Assembly: GCF_014202505.1 (NCBI RefSeq)
Contig: NZ_JACHGW010000005.1
Span: forward strand, 248,001 to 312,000
Source of the DNA: Armatimonas rosea
GTDB lineage: Bacteria; Armatimonadota; Armatimonadia; Armatimonadales; Armatimonadaceae
Length of the DNA: 64,000 nt
Direction of reading: 5' to 3'
Positions 8,279-17,286 of this stretch are shown here, piece after piece. Made by a program: the position numbers and the translations under genes. Every line of letters begins with the position of its first letter. Positions within the stretch are counted from its first letter, which is position 1. Under the pieces are notes generated by a model. The model had not been told where the DNA came from, did no database searches, and saw only the letters and a list, made by a program, of their open reading frames with translations.

Positions 8279-9448
8279 ATGGACAACTACTTTCCGCCGC
8301 CGGATAGTGCCGGTGGCTGGCGAACGCTCAAAGACGCGAAGGGACTGCGACAAAAGGCAGGGGTGGACAAGACCCGCTTGGAGCAGGCATGGGAGCAGTG
8401 CCAGCGCTGCAGCGCTAACTCCGGCCTTGTGATCGTCCGGCGTGGCTGGCTGGTCTCGGAGAACTACGCGGGCCGCGCTAGCCGGATGTGCAACCCGGAC
8501 ATGGCCTCGACCGGCAAGTGCTTCACGAGTATCGCCTGTGGGATCATGCTCAAGGAGTTTAGAGACAAGATTCCCCAGGGGCTAGATACCAAGGTCTTCA
8601 CCCGTGAGTTTCTCCCCGAGGCCTTCCCGCTCGACGATCCCCGAAAGGCGGAGATCACGCTGGGGCAGCTGCTGTGCATGTCGGCAGGCTTTCACGGCGA
8701 GGGGAGTAGCCCCGGATTCGCCGATGGTAAGATCGTCCCTCTGACCCCGGTTCCTGGCCAAGACATTCGCGATGTGGATGGCTCGTCGCTGCGGACCCCG
8801 CTCTGGTGCGATCCGGGCAAGGGCTACTCGTACTCGTCGCCGGCCCCGCATATTGCGTCGATGGTGCTGCGTCGTGTGACGGGCATGGAGCTTCGGGAGT
8901 ACATCGACACGCGCCTCGCCAAGCCGCAGGGCTGGGGGGCATGGGATTACTGCCTCCAGCGCGGGGACTTTCTCATGCCGCACGCCAACGGCGCGGGCAG
9001 CACGGCGCTCCACGCCACCGACGCCGTGCGCTTTGCCTACTGCCTGGCACGGGGCGGCAAGTGGGCGGGCAAGCAGCTCGTCCCGCCGGAGTACCTGGCG
9101 CTCTGCAACAAGATGCTCCCCTACAACCCGCACGCCCCGTTTAGCCTCCAGTTCGAGCACAACGCCGACGGCCACGTCGCCGGTGCGCCCCGCGATGCCT
9201 TCTGGAAGTCCGGCGCGGGCGGCTTCTGCCTCTATGTTGTGCCCTCGCTGGACCTGGTGCTCTACAAGATGGGCGGTGGTAACTTCCAGTACGACCCGTC
9301 TTACACAAAAATCCCACAGCCCCCACAAGACACCAGCCGCGACAATTGGAAGCCGACTCCCCGCAGCCTCTTCCACGACGGTACCCTCGGCGGCGACGAC
9401 GGCCTCCGTCGCGTCTTGGAGATGGCCTGCGCCGCGATTGTAGATTGA
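8279..9448 (+). CDS. Serine hydrolase, beta-lactamase/penicillin-binding (class C) fold
   Basis: A 389-residue protein. The SxxK motif is STGK (S77 to K80). A YSYSSPAP segment near residue 183 supplies the YxS-type catalytic tyrosine, and a C-terminal KSGAGG segment could act as the third (KTG-like) motif. This is the class C beta-lactamase, esterase or D-peptidase fold. There is no signal peptide, so a cytoplasmic esterase or peptidase is more likely than antibiotic resistance. The gene stands alone and is followed by a GC-rich hairpin. Confidence 0.82.
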   Translation: MDNYFPPPDSAGGWRTLKDAKGLRQKAGVDKTRLEQAWEQCQRCSANSGLVIVRRGWLVSENYAGRASRMCNPDMASTGKCFTSIACGIMLKEFRDKIPQGLDTKVFTREFLPEAFPLDDPRKAEITLGQLLCMSAGFHGEGSSPGFADGKIVPLTPVPGQDIRDVDGSSLRTPLWCDPGKGYSYSSPAPHIASMVLRRVTGMELREYIDTRLAKPQGWGAWDYCLQRGDFLMPHANGAGSTALHATDAVRFAYCLARGGKWAGKQLVPPEYLALCNKMLPYNPHAPFSLQFEHNADGHVAGAPRDAFWKSGAGGFCLYVVPSLDLVLYKMGGGNFQYDPSYTKIPQPPQDTSRDNWKPTPRSLFHDGTLGGDDGLRRVLEMACAAIVD

Positions 9449-9450
9449 TG

Positions 9451-9475
9451 AGCGAGGGGTTGAAAATCCCTCGCT
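9451..9475 (+). terminator. Hairpin after the serine hydrolase gene
   Basis: An 8-bp stem, AGCGAGGG (9451-9458) with CCCTCGCT (9468-9475), has a 9-nt A-rich loop. There is no T-run, so termination is only probable. The loop (GTTGAAAAT) resembles the GGATTGGAAATCC core of the repeat family at 56-62 kb. Confidence 0.45.
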
Positions 9476-9517
9476 AGAGGCGTTTCGCGCCGAATGCCCT
9501 CCGGGCAGGAGTAAGAT

Positions 9518-10378
9518 GTGACCAATCCGCTAGCTGCGGCCTTGCCACCAGCGCATCAGGCATTTCTCCTGCACACCAACGGCGGTGAGCTGGAGTTTCT
9601 CTCCGTCAAGCTCTTTGGGATTGATAGAGACGATGCGCTGGATTTTGCCGAGCAAGTTGCGTTTCTGAGCCGCTTTATCGAGGGCGTCTCGGAGAAGACA
9701 CGCCTGCCTTTTGCGGTGGATGCCGGAGGCAGCGTCTTCTGCTACGACCTCACGCGGCCCACGGAAAGCGGTGACTATCCCGTGCTCTACTGGAATATCG
9801 AGTACTCCGAAGAGCCTGACGATGCGCCAAAACTCTGGTCGGAGTATGCGCCCGGCTTTACGGCGTTTCTGCTGCGGCTACGAACCACAGAGGCAGAGAT
9901 GGCTCTTACAGAGGCTCTCCATGAGCGTGATTGGGTGATCCAGCACAGGCCCGATGCCGTGCTTCCTGAGGCAATAGTGAGCCGATACCCAAACCTGCCT
10001 GGGGAAGTGACTCGGTTTCTCAGCTCACTTGCAATCTGCCATAATCCCTCGCAGAGTGTTTGGTTTCTTATGCCAGATGACTATGCACGAACACCTAGCA
10101 ACCAGGTATTTGACTGGAATGAGCTGGAGCGCATGGGCGGTGCGAGCTGTTTCTGGGATCAGCACTTTCCTTTTCTTTATGCCGTCCACTCCAACTACGA
10201 CTACCTCGCAGTACGTCTTACTGACGAAGGCTTTGGTGCTATTGTCCATGGTTTCGCGCCGGAGTGGGAAGAGCCCAATGTGATCGCACCTGACTTGACA
10301 GCATTTCTGGAGGCGTTTACCACGGCGGCACAGTCCGATGTACCTGCGTGGCCATATAGCGTTTTCTTGAGACGATAA
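9518..10378 (+). CDS. SUKH (SMI1/KNR4-like) domain protein
   Basis: A 286-residue protein starting at GTG 9518, preceded by GGCAGGAG; an in-frame TAA just upstream rules out extension. The opening LPPAHQAFLLHTNGGEL is the characteristic SUKH start, followed by further SMI1-like blocks (LPFAVDAGGSVFCYDL). A second half ending in WPYSVFLRR is less clear and may be a duplicated or divergent SUKH unit. SUKH proteins often serve as immunity proteins against contact-dependent toxins. No toxin gene lies beside it, so the role here is open. Confidence 0.65.
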   Translation: MTNPLAAALPPAHQAFLLHTNGGELEFLSVKLFGIDRDDALDFAEQVAFLSRFIEGVSEKTRLPFAVDAGGSVFCYDLTRPTESGDYPVLYWNIEYSEEPDDAPKLWSEYAPGFTAFLLRLRTTEAEMALTEALHERDWVIQHRPDAVLPEAIVSRYPNLPGEVTRFLSSLAICHNPSQSVWFLMPDDYARTPSNQVFDWNELERMGGASCFWDQHFPFLYAVHSNYDYLAVRLTDEGFGAIVHGFAPEWEEPNVIAPDLTAFLEAFTTAAQSDVPAWPYSVFLRR

Positions 10379-10411
10379 AAAAGTCCCCTCGGAACACTCC
10401 AAAGGGACTTT
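10377..10411 (-). terminator. Intrinsic terminator between convergent genes
   Basis: AAAGTCCC (10380-10387) pairs with GGGACTTT (10404-10411). On the minus strand the stem is followed by six U (10382-10377), so it ends the lipoprotein transcript. On the plus strand only a short T-run follows. Confidence 0.8.
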
Positions 10412-10430
10412 CAAGCTAGCTTGTGGTTTG

Positions 10431-10688
10431 CTACTGGGTGATCTTGCTGCCACCCGCGGGAGCGCCGCCTTGCATCGCGGCGGAGGAACCTGCGGGGGGC
10501 GGGGCCCCGACTCCGGGGACATCCTTGGCATCCACGCCCTTGGGAAGCGCAGCTCCAGCGGCGGGAGCACCGGCAGCAGGTGGCATGGCATCGCTCTTGA
10601 GAGAGTCTGCAGGGGTGGGCTCACTCTTGCAGCCGACAAGGGCAAGTAGGGCCGCGAGAACGGCAGTGACAGTTAGTAAAGATCGCAT
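10431..10688 (-). CDS. Small Ala/Gly/Pro-rich lipoprotein
   Basis: An 85-residue protein. The signal peptide ends in a lipobox, LALVGC (Cys near residue 20), so the mature protein is a lipid-anchored chain of about 65 residues. The rest is low complexity (AGAPAAGAALPK and similar) with no recognisable fold. AAGGAGAA precedes the ATG, so this gene is translated from a normal leader. It follows the prolyl oligopeptidase gene on the same strand with a 19-bp gap and may be its operon partner. Function unknown. Confidence 0.75.
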   Translation of the reverse strand: MRSLLTVTAVLAALLALVGCKSEPTPADSLKSDAMPPAAGAPAAGAALPKGVDAKDVPGVGAPPPAGSSAAMQGGAPAGGSKITQ

Positions 10689-10707
10689 TATCTTTTCTCC
10701 TTGGGGA

Positions 10708-13700
10708 CTATCTTAACACAGCTTCCATCCCAAGGGCACGCATCACGAAGGCGAAGATATCCGCCTGCTCCTCAATGATCTTGCTCGTGGGCTTGCCGGC
10801 ACCATGTCCCGCCTTGGTCTCGATTCGGATGAGGGTTGGTGGGCCGTTGGGGTCTTGGGCGGCCTGAAGCCGTGCGGCAAACTTGTAGGAGTGCGCCGGC
10901 ACGACCCGGTCGTCGTGATCCGATGTCGTGATGAGAGTCGCCGGGTAGCGCGTCCCAGGCTTGAGGTTGTGGTAGGGCGAGTAGGCCAGTAGTGCCTTGA
11001 ACTCATCAGCGTTGGCTGGGTCGCCGTAGTCGCTCTTCCAGGCCCAGCCGATCGTGAACTTGTCAAAGCGTAGCATGTCCAGCACGCCTACAGCCGGCAG
11101 GGCGACTCCGAACAGATCGGGGCGCTGGGTCATGCAGGCCCCAACAAGCAGGCCGCCGTTACTCCCTCCAGCAATCGCGAGCTTCTCAGGGCGCGTGTAC
11201 TTCTGGGCGATCAGCCACTCCGCGCAGCCGATAAAGTCATCAAAGACATTCTGCTTGCGTAGCTTGGTCCCTGCCTCGTACCACTCCTTACCGTACTCAC
11301 CGCCACCGCGCAGGTTCGCCACGGCATAGACCCCGCCTTGCTCCATCCAGGTCAGGGCGGCCACGGAGAAGCCTGGTGTCAGGGAGATATTGAAGCCGCC
11401 GTAGGCATAGAGATAGACCGGATTGTTACCATTGAGCTCCAGGCCCTTCTTGTAGGTCAGGAACATCGGAACCTTGGTGCCGTCTTTGCTCGTGGTAAAG
11501 ACCTGCTTGGTCTCAAACTGCCGGGGATCGAAGGCCACTTTGGGGGCCTTGAAGACCGTGCTCACTCCCTCGGTGAGGTCGTAGCGGTAGAGGGTGGTGG
11601 GGCTGGTGTAGCTGGAGAAGGCAAAGAAGGTCTCGGTGTCTTCGCGCTTTCCATCAAAGCCCACCGCGGTGCCGATCCCGGGAAGCGCGACTTCACGGAT
11701 AAGCTCCCCCGTGGAGAGATTGTGGAGCCGCACGACCGAGCGGGCATCTTTGAGGTAGGTGGCCAGCACGGTCGAGCCAAAGAGGCTGGCACCTTGGAGC
11801 GTCTCCTTGCTCTCGGGGAGGACCGTCCGCCAAGCGCTGGGAGCCGGGTTGCTACTATCTACTGCGACAAGCCGCTTGAGCGGAGCATCACGGTCTGTCA
11901 CGAGGTAGAAGACACTGCCGTCGTTGCCCACGGGGCTGTAGGCCGCATCGCCTGCCGCCAGGAAGTCTTGTACCGGGGCACTGGGCTGGGTCAGGTCCTT
12001 CAAGAACAGGTAGTTGCGCCGTTCGGTTCCCTTGTTGGCTACAAGAACAAGCCAGCGGCCGTCGTCGGTGACCATCGCCCCGAGGTTCCAGTCAGGATGG
12101 TCGGGCCGCTCATAGACCAGGGTGTCGGCGCTCTGCGGAGTTCCTAGCTTGTGTAAGTAGACCTTGTGGTTGTAGTTGGCTCCCTGAAGGGCGGTTCCGG
12201 CATCGGGGGCGGCGTAGCGGCTATAGAAAAAGCCCGAGCCATCCTTGAGCCACGAGGCACCACTAAACTTGCTCCACTCAATCTTATCTGCAAGGTCTTT
12301 TCCGGTGGTGACATCGCGAACATGCCACTCTTGCCAGTCGGAGCCCGAGCGTGCGATTGAGTAGGCCAGCAGGTTGCCGTCCTCCGAGACACTCATGCCT
12401 GCCAGAGCGACCGTTCCATCGGTAGAGAGCATATTGGGGTCCAGTAAGACCCGGGGCTCAGCGTCCAAGCTCTCCGCGACATACTGGACAGCCTGGTTCT
12501 GGAGGCCATCGTTGCGGGAGTAGAAGTAGCGGCTCCCATGATGGCTCGGTAGCCCGAAGCGCTCATAGTTCCAGAGTGCCGTCAGACGTTTCTGTAGCCC
12601 CTCTCGTGCGGGGAGCGACTTGAGGATGGCACCAGCCGTGTCGTTTTGAGCCGTGATCCAAGCGACGGTCTCAGCGCTATTGGCATCTTCCAGCCAGCGG
12701 TAGGGATCAGCGACAGGCGTGCCGTGGTAGGTATCAACAACCTCCACTGTTCGCGAGGTAGGGTAGGTTACTTTGGTCATTGGATTTATCGAGCTCGGTC
12801 GCGGAGCGGGGGGAGTGGTCCGGACGGGAGTGGGGGGTGTTCTCTTGGTGGGCGAGGGAGTCGGGGTGGGCTTTACGATAGGGGGCGCTGACCTGACAGG
12901 AGCAGGAGTGGCGGGGAGGGCTATCCCAGTGGGCGGCCCCAACACTAGAGGAAGGGGAGTACCTGGTCCGACACGAGCAGAGAGGGTTGCCATTCCCCCT
13001 CCGATGCTATACTGCGCGAAGGCCTCTCCTGTCCCGGGAACCACTGCGGATGCCGTGAGCTTGGGGCCAATGGTTGCAAAAGGCTTCAGCTTCCCACCCA
13101 CCAAGAACCGACCACCCGGAAGCGCTCGGCTCTCTCCATTGACTAAGAGAAGCTTTGTGGTATCCCCCTCGACCTTTGCTTGAAGGCGAAGGTTTAAGAC
13201 AGCCGCACTGACCTCAGAGAGTGCTGCTCTGAGTCGCGCGACAGGGATTCCTGGAAGCGTATCGATATCGGAGAGGGCTTCATGGACCTTCTCCACGACC
13301 CGTTCCGGTTTCCCCCGTGAGCAGAACTCTTGCGCCTCTCCAATTCTTGTACGCGGCGCTACGAGCTTCCCTGGCAGTGCCTCCTGCGCAGCGCGACAGG
13401 CAGTATCCGCCTCCGCGAGGGTCTCGATTGCACGGACAAAGAGGGTCTCACCTGCCTTAACAAAGATCGTCTTAGTGACTATCCCTGGTTGTCCGAAAAA
13501 GACCCCACCTGCCTTCCAAGCTCGAACCGGCCCGTCAGGACTCCCCGCTGCAAACTCTAGTCGCCAGGCACCACGTTTGAGTTTTAGACTCACTGCCACA
13601 AGGGCATTTTCGGTGGTACTAGGATTCGTGATCGCGAGGCCGATATGGGCCTTGCTCCGTGCCACCCAGACCGTTACATCGCTCCGGGACGCCTGCCCCG

Positions 13701-13890
13701 CGCTTGGATTGTCTAAACCTGCCCAACCGGCAAATGGTTGCTGCCAACCCTCCATCGTGGCCCCCTTCGACTCATTTGGGGCTCCTCCGAGTTGATCCGC
13801 GACCACTGTATAGTTCAACGATGCCTGGAAAGTCTGCGCTTGTGCCGAGGTACCCAAGGCAACGCAAGCCACGATTCCTAACTTTCGCAT
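10708..13890 (-). CDS. Secreted prolyl oligopeptidase (S9A) with long N-terminal extension
   Basis: 1060 residues from the ATG at 13890. A further ATG at 13941 would add 17 residues in front of the clear signal peptide MRKLGIVACVALGTSAQAQ. Residues ~20-330 are a beta-rich region with no family I recognise, followed by a Pro/Thr-rich linker (~330-370). The S9A module begins near residue 371: beta-propeller start VVDTYHGTPVADPYRWLED, catalytic Ser in GGSNGG near 909, Asp in SDHDDRVV near 992 and His in AGHGAGK near 1028. The enzyme should cleave short proline-containing peptides outside the cytoplasm. An internal Met at the module start lacks a good ribosome binding site, so this reads as one fused protein. 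Confidence 0.88.
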   Translation of the reverse strand: MRKLGIVACVALGTSAQAQTFQASLNYTVVADQLGGAPNESKGATMEGWQQPFAGWAGLDNPSAGQASRSDVTVWVARSKAHIGLAITNPSTTENALVAVSLKLKRGAWRLEFAAGSPDGPVRAWKAGGVFFGQPGIVTKTIFVKAGETLFVRAIETLAEADTACRAAQEALPGKLVAPRTRIGEAQEFCSRGKPERVVEKVHEALSDIDTLPGIPVARLRAALSEVSAAVLNLRLQAKVEGDTTKLLLVNGESRALPGGRFLVGGKLKPFATIGPKLTASAVVPGTGEAFAQYSIGGGMATLSARVGPGTPLPLVLGPPTGIALPATPAPVRSAPPIVKPTPTPSPTKRTPPTPVRTTPPAPRPSSINPMTKVTYPTSRTVEVVDTYHGTPVADPYRWLEDANSAETVAWITAQNDTAGAILKSLPAREGLQKRLTALWNYERFGLPSHHGSRYFYSRNDGLQNQAVQYVAESLDAEPRVLLDPNMLSTDGTVALAGMSVSEDGNLLAYSIARSGSDWQEWHVRDVTTGKDLADKIEWSKFSGASWLKDGSGFFYSRYAAPDAGTALQGANYNHKVYLHKLGTPQSADTLVYERPDHPDWNLGAMVTDDGRWLVLVANKGTERRNYLFLKDLTQPSAPVQDFLAAGDAAYSPVGNDGSVFYLVTDRDAPLKRLVAVDSSNPAPSAWRTVLPESKETLQGASLFGSTVLATYLKDARSVVRLHNLSTGELIREVALPGIGTAVGFDGKREDTETFFAFSSYTSPTTLYRYDLTEGVSTVFKAPKVAFDPRQFETKQVFTTSKDGTKVPMFLTYKKGLELNGNNPVYLYAYGGFNISLTPGFSVAALTWMEQGGVYAVANLRGGGEYGKEWYEAGTKLRKQNVFDDFIGCAEWLIAQKYTRPEKLAIAGGSNGGLLVGACMTQRPDLFGVALPAVGVLDMLRFDKFTIGWAWKSDYGDPANADEFKALLAYSPYHNLKPGTRYPATLITTSDHDDRVVPAHSYKFAARLQAAQDPNGPPTLIRIETKAGHGAGKPTSKIIEEQADIFAFVMRALGMEAVLR

Positions 13891-13895
13891 GGTGC

Positions 13896-13927
13896 ATTGT
13901 ACCCTACACCAAGGTGCTCTGAGCACC
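13896..13927 (-). promoter_or_regulatory. Leaderless -10 and palindrome before the peptidase gene
   Basis: On the minus strand TACAAT (13901-13896) lies 5 nt before the ATG at 13890. Just upstream is a 15-bp palindrome, GGTGCTC-T-GAGCACC (13913-13927), placed across the expected spacer and -35 zone. It is a possible operator. Confidence 0.45.
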
Positions 13928-14036
13928 CTCATATTCTGCATCGCGGGCAGACCTTGGGCGGGTGAGCCTTGGCTTCATCGGGCTCTGTCAGCGTTGATGA
14001 TCCAAATTTGTGGATGGATTCTGTATACTGCCTCCC

Positions 14037-14290
14037 TATACTGCCCCCAGTTTGAAGTAGACCAGTTTTAGTCGTTCTGGGTATCCTCGGGATAGTCCCG
14101 ATTTAGAGGTTCAGGATGGCAGTATTGGAAGGGAATCGCCCTCGCTCGAGGGTAAGTCGGCAGTCGCTGAAGAGGAGCAGGCAAGCCGCTGGACCGCCAA
14201 GCGTCCCTCCTCCTTAGTGCTTTCACTTCTTCGAGGAGAGACTTCGGCCCAGGAAGCAGCGCGGCAGCATGGGTTACCTCGCGCCGGTCG
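14037..14290 (+). mobile_element. IS3-like element remnant (left end and start of orfA)
   Basis: The 460-bp gap between the peptidase and the polymerase gene contains no intact gene. TATACTGCCCCCAGTTTG at ~14036 resembles an IS3-family terminal repeat. Downstream, a plus-strand frame encodes SRWTAKRPSSLVLSLLRGET followed by SAQEAARQHGL, the usual start of an IS3-type orfA helix-turn-helix. The similarity stops near 14285 with no orfB, so this is a truncated fossil at the border of the AT-rich island. From ~14290 to 14403 I see nothing recognisable. Confidence 0.5.
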
Positions 14291-14403
14291 CGTGTCGTCA
14301 TCAAAAAGAACGGCTATTGGTGGCTGGACAAATAAAAGGCATTACACTTGGAACAAGATAAAGCCAATAAGTTAGTCGAAGGAATACTGTGAATTTATCT
14401 CCA

Positions 14404-15825
14404 CTATCTTTTTATAATCGCAATAATGTATATTGTAATTATAGAAATAATACATATGGAAATTATGTTTAAAGGTTTAATAGTATGGCTTTTGTGCGTG
14501 GTATTTACTTGCGTATGCGATATATAGTATGCTGTAGGCATAGACATCAATATGTAGAAATTAGAAATGTATGTTCTGGAAATCCAGAATATGGCAATTA
14601 AGTATCCTGAGAGAGCTAATTTTGATCCTGCTAGCGAAAGTGTTTCGGAGTTATTTGATGTGTAGTCTTTTTTGGGGTTTTTTGAGATTGAAATTGTCAG
14701 ATTGTATAAAATGCAACCAACCCAAAAGAAGTAACCTATTAGCCCCGTTTCGGTAAAGCATAGCACAAAAGAATTATGAGCTGTCATACCACCATTGATA
14801 TCGGGAAATCCGCCATATCCAATCCCTAATAATGGTCTTTGTATAAATACTTCAATGCCAGTGGACCAAAACCAAAATCTACTGTTTGCAGATGCTTCAG
14901 TGGAATCAAAATTAACAATTCTACCACCCAGTGAAGCAAGGATAAGTAAAGACGACATTATGATGATAATGATAGATATCTTTTTATTTTGTGATGTTTG
15001 GTATATGAACATATTAATTGTTAGAATCGTGGCTAATAAACCTCCACGAGAATTTGTTAGGGTAATCGCAAAAAAGAACAAGATCGATAGCACAAAGTTG
15101 ATAAACTTGACCGATTTTTGATCTGATCGAGTTTGAAATAAGGACATCCCCAACCCTGCGACGATAGTTGCCGATAGATCATTAGGGTCAGAAAAAATAC
15201 CCGTTGCTAGAGCTTGAAACTCGTTGTCACGTACTAATACACTTCCTGTTTGGTACAGATATATTGAATAAGTCGCAAGATATCCGGTTAGTAAAATCAA
15301 AAATTGAGAAAAGATTCTGAATTTCTTGGGAGTATTGACGAGATTGATGATAAGTAATACTAATATGGCGTTTTTAGATATATCTGTCATGGCTAATTCT
15401 AATTGATTTGATTGCATTGAAGATGCAATTGCGAAAAAGGAAAAACCCACGATGAAAAAATTTAACGGTGAATTTTGTATCTTTTCCCGATTGACTAATT
15501 TATGAATTAAAGCAGATAACAGGGTTGTTACAGAGATGATAAATGGTAATCTGATCCCTTGGATTTCCTGAATTGATTCTTCAGGACGTATATACAGTAG
15601 CATAACGAATAAAATGAGCCCCCAGAATGGACGTGCGAAAATTACTAATCCACCAATTGCGGCAAGTGTTATCGAAAAAACATATGTCTCCTTGACGGTA
15701 ATTAATTCATAGGATAGTATTATTGGAACCACTAATACTATCAAAAAGATCAATATTGGTGGGGTTTTTGAAGGATTGGTTGGGTCGGATTGTTGTGCTG
15801 GAGCTGTTTCGAATAACGATGGCAT
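14404..15825 (-). CDS. O-antigen ligase/Wzy-like polysaccharide polymerase
   Basis: A 473-residue membrane protein with about ten to twelve hydrophobic segments. The loop TNSRGG followed by a helix, and the later segment with PLLGIGYGGFP, TAHNSF and ETGLIGYFFW, are typical of the Wzy_C/O-antigen ligase family. It would polymerise or ligate lipid-linked repeat units on the outer face of the inner membrane. The gene is strikingly AT-rich compared with its GC-rich surroundings. It is the last gene of a three-gene exopolysaccharide unit, 40 bp after the sugar transferase. It lacks its own visible promoter. Confidence 0.8.
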   Translation of the reverse strand: MPSLFETAPAQQSDPTNPSKTPPILIFLIVLVVPIILSYELITVKETYVFSITLAAIGGLVIFARPFWGLILFVMLLYIRPEESIQEIQGIRLPFIISVTTLLSALIHKLVNREKIQNSPLNFFIVGFSFFAIASSMQSNQLELAMTDISKNAILVLLIINLVNTPKKFRIFSQFLILLTGYLATYSIYLYQTGSVLVRDNEFQALATGIFSDPNDLSATIVAGLGMSLFQTRSDQKSVKFINFVLSILFFFAITLTNSRGGLLATILTINMFIYQTSQNKKISIIIIIMSSLLILASLGGRIVNFDSTEASANSRFWFWSTGIEVFIQRPLLGIGYGGFPDINGGMTAHNSFVLCFTETGLIGYFFWVGCILYNLTISISKNPKKDYTSNNSETLSLAGSKLALSGYLIAIFWISRTYISNFYILMSMPTAYYISHTQVNTTHKSHTIKPLNIISICIISIITIYIIAIIKR

Positions 15826-15865
15826 TTTTTTGCTTGAAATAGTTTATAGTTTTGATTGTGAGTGC

Positions 15866-16933
15866 TTAGCACCCATTAGGTTTGAAAATCATATACTGAA
15901 GGGTTTTTAAAATAATTGTGATGTCGAGAATTAGTGATCTATGAGTTATATAAAATAGATCAAACCTAAGTTTTTCGCGTGCATCGGTGTGGTAATTTCC
16001 ATAGACTTGCGCAAGTCCCGTAATACCTGGTCTCACCTGATGACGGTAATTATATGTTGGCGTGTGGGCAACAAATTTGTCAACAAAGAAAGGTCGCTCT
16101 GGACGTGGTCCGACAATGCTCATTTCACCACGTAATACATTGATCAATTGTGGAATCTCATCTAATCGTACCAATCGTAACCAGCGACCAACCAATGTTA
16201 GGCGAGCATCCGCTTTTCCTGATGACAATACAGGGCCAGTATTATTTTCTGCATCTACATGCATTGTACGGAACTTCAGAAGAGTGAAACAGTTATTGTG
16301 TTTTCCTACTCTAACTTGTGTGAATAGTATTGGGCCACGGGATGTCACTTTGATGATGAATGCAATGGCAATAATAACTGGCGATAGTAAAATAATTGAT
16401 AATAACGCGATAGTGATATCGAAAAAACGTTTGACTGTGTCTGAAATCTTGTTTTTAGTTTCAGTAATTCGTAATATCCCGAATTCCCCTAGATTATACA
16501 AAGTACTGGAAGCTAGAATTATGTCATAAGAAGAAGGTAATATGTGGATATTAATATCCTTCTTTTGAATGAGTGTTTCATCAAGTAATTTTTGTTGCCA
16601 TGTTGGAGAGTATGCAATGAATATATCATCAATCGCATATTGAGTACTGATCTCAAGGATGTCGTCTTTTGAGCCTAGTACCGGCCACTCACAGCTGTCA
16701 AGGGCGACGCCTCCTTCATCGACAAAACCTACTACTTCAAATTTTGTATTTGCAGCGATTTCTGTTGCAAGAGATCTTGCAACAAAACCTGTTCCTACTA
16801 TGAGAACCCGTTGACGAGATGATGAAGGCTCTGACTTTTGAAATACGTTTTCAGAAATGGGGGAGTCTGGCTGAGACATTATTTGATCTGAAATTGTCTC
16901 TTGCTGTCTTGGGACTGTGGATCGGAATGCCAT
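15866..16933 (-). CDS. Undecaprenyl-phosphate sugar-1-phosphate transferase (WcaJ/ExoY type)
   Basis: About 355 residues. It should start exopolysaccharide synthesis by loading a hexose-1-phosphate onto undecaprenyl phosphate. An N-terminal Rossmann-like region (VLIVGTGFVARSLATEI) replaces the usual four-helix membrane part. A membrane hairpin (FFDITIALLSIILLSPVI) precedes the catalytic block: GPILFTQVRVGK, FTLLKFRTMHVDAE, RLVRLDEIPQLINVLRGEMS, IVGPRPERP and RPGITGLAQVYG. I prefer the ATG at 16933: it follows the copolymerase stop by 1 bp and has AAGGAG 8 nt upstream. An ATG at 16972 would overlap that gene. The coding sequence is AT-rich. Confidence 0.86.
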   Translation of the reverse strand: MAFRSTVPRQQETISDQIMSQPDSPISENVFQKSEPSSSRQRVLIVGTGFVARSLATEIAANTKFEVVGFVDEGGVALDSCEWPVLGSKDDILEISTQYAIDDIFIAYSPTWQQKLLDETLIQKKDINIHILPSSYDIILASSTLYNLGEFGILRITETKNKISDTVKRFFDITIALLSIILLSPVIIAIAFIIKVTSRGPILFTQVRVGKHNNCFTLLKFRTMHVDAENNTGPVLSSGKADARLTLVGRWLRLVRLDEIPQLINVLRGEMSIVGPRPERPFFVDKFVAHTPTYNYRHQVRPGITGLAQVYGNYHTDAREKLRFDLFYITHRSLILDITIILKTLQYMIFKPNGC

Positions 16934-16934
16934 T

Positions 16935-17286
16935 TTAGAGTGGCTCCTTTTTTTGCCCCTGTATTTCATCAACTCTAGTATCTTGATCCTGAGGTATATC
17001 TAATAGATTTTGAGATTGTATGCCACTCGAAATTCCATTGGGAACAGTTGAGACTCCTGGGGCATAGTAGTGTTGGTAGTTTTCATAACCAGCCACCATA
17101 GAAACAGGTACATCTGTAAGGACACCGCCTAAGACCGTTACATTGCTCTCATTAATGAGATCTAGTAAATGTTTTTCTACTCCAGTTGGTGTTTCAAGGG
17201 CCCGGACACACAAAAATGCACCATCGATAATTGGTGATAGGTTTAGTGCATCCGTGAACATAATTCCTGATGGGGTATCATATAAT
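16935..17286 (-). pseudogene. 3' part of IS-interrupted Wzz/BY-kinase copolymerase gene
   Basis: Codes for YDTPSGIMFTDALNLSPIID, then GAFLCVRALETPTGVEKHLL, then a tyrosine cluster in YENYQHYYAPG. This is the C-terminal end of a CpsD/Wzc-type BY-kinase domain. It is separated from its N-terminal part by the IS at 17287-18315. Removing the IS and one copy of its AAT duplication rejoins the two parts in frame (735 codons in total). The DTPSG segment is the expected Walker B equivalent. As it stands this fragment has no start signals except an internal ATG at 17261. Confidence 0.85.

Noticed and set aside
9518-10378. SUKH protein as part of a toxin-immunity cassette
   Set aside because: No toxin or secretion gene lies beside it; neighbours are a hydrolase and a lipoprotein.
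12770-12785. A separate start for the prolyl oligopeptidase module at its internal Met
   Set aside because: No ribosome binding site or -10 is present and the upstream frame is continuous with a good signal peptide.
14068-14304. A 78-codon minus-strand frame upstream of the peptidase
   Set aside because: The opposite strand in the same place encodes the transposase-like SRWTAKR...EAARQHG segment, so this is a shadow of an IS remnant.
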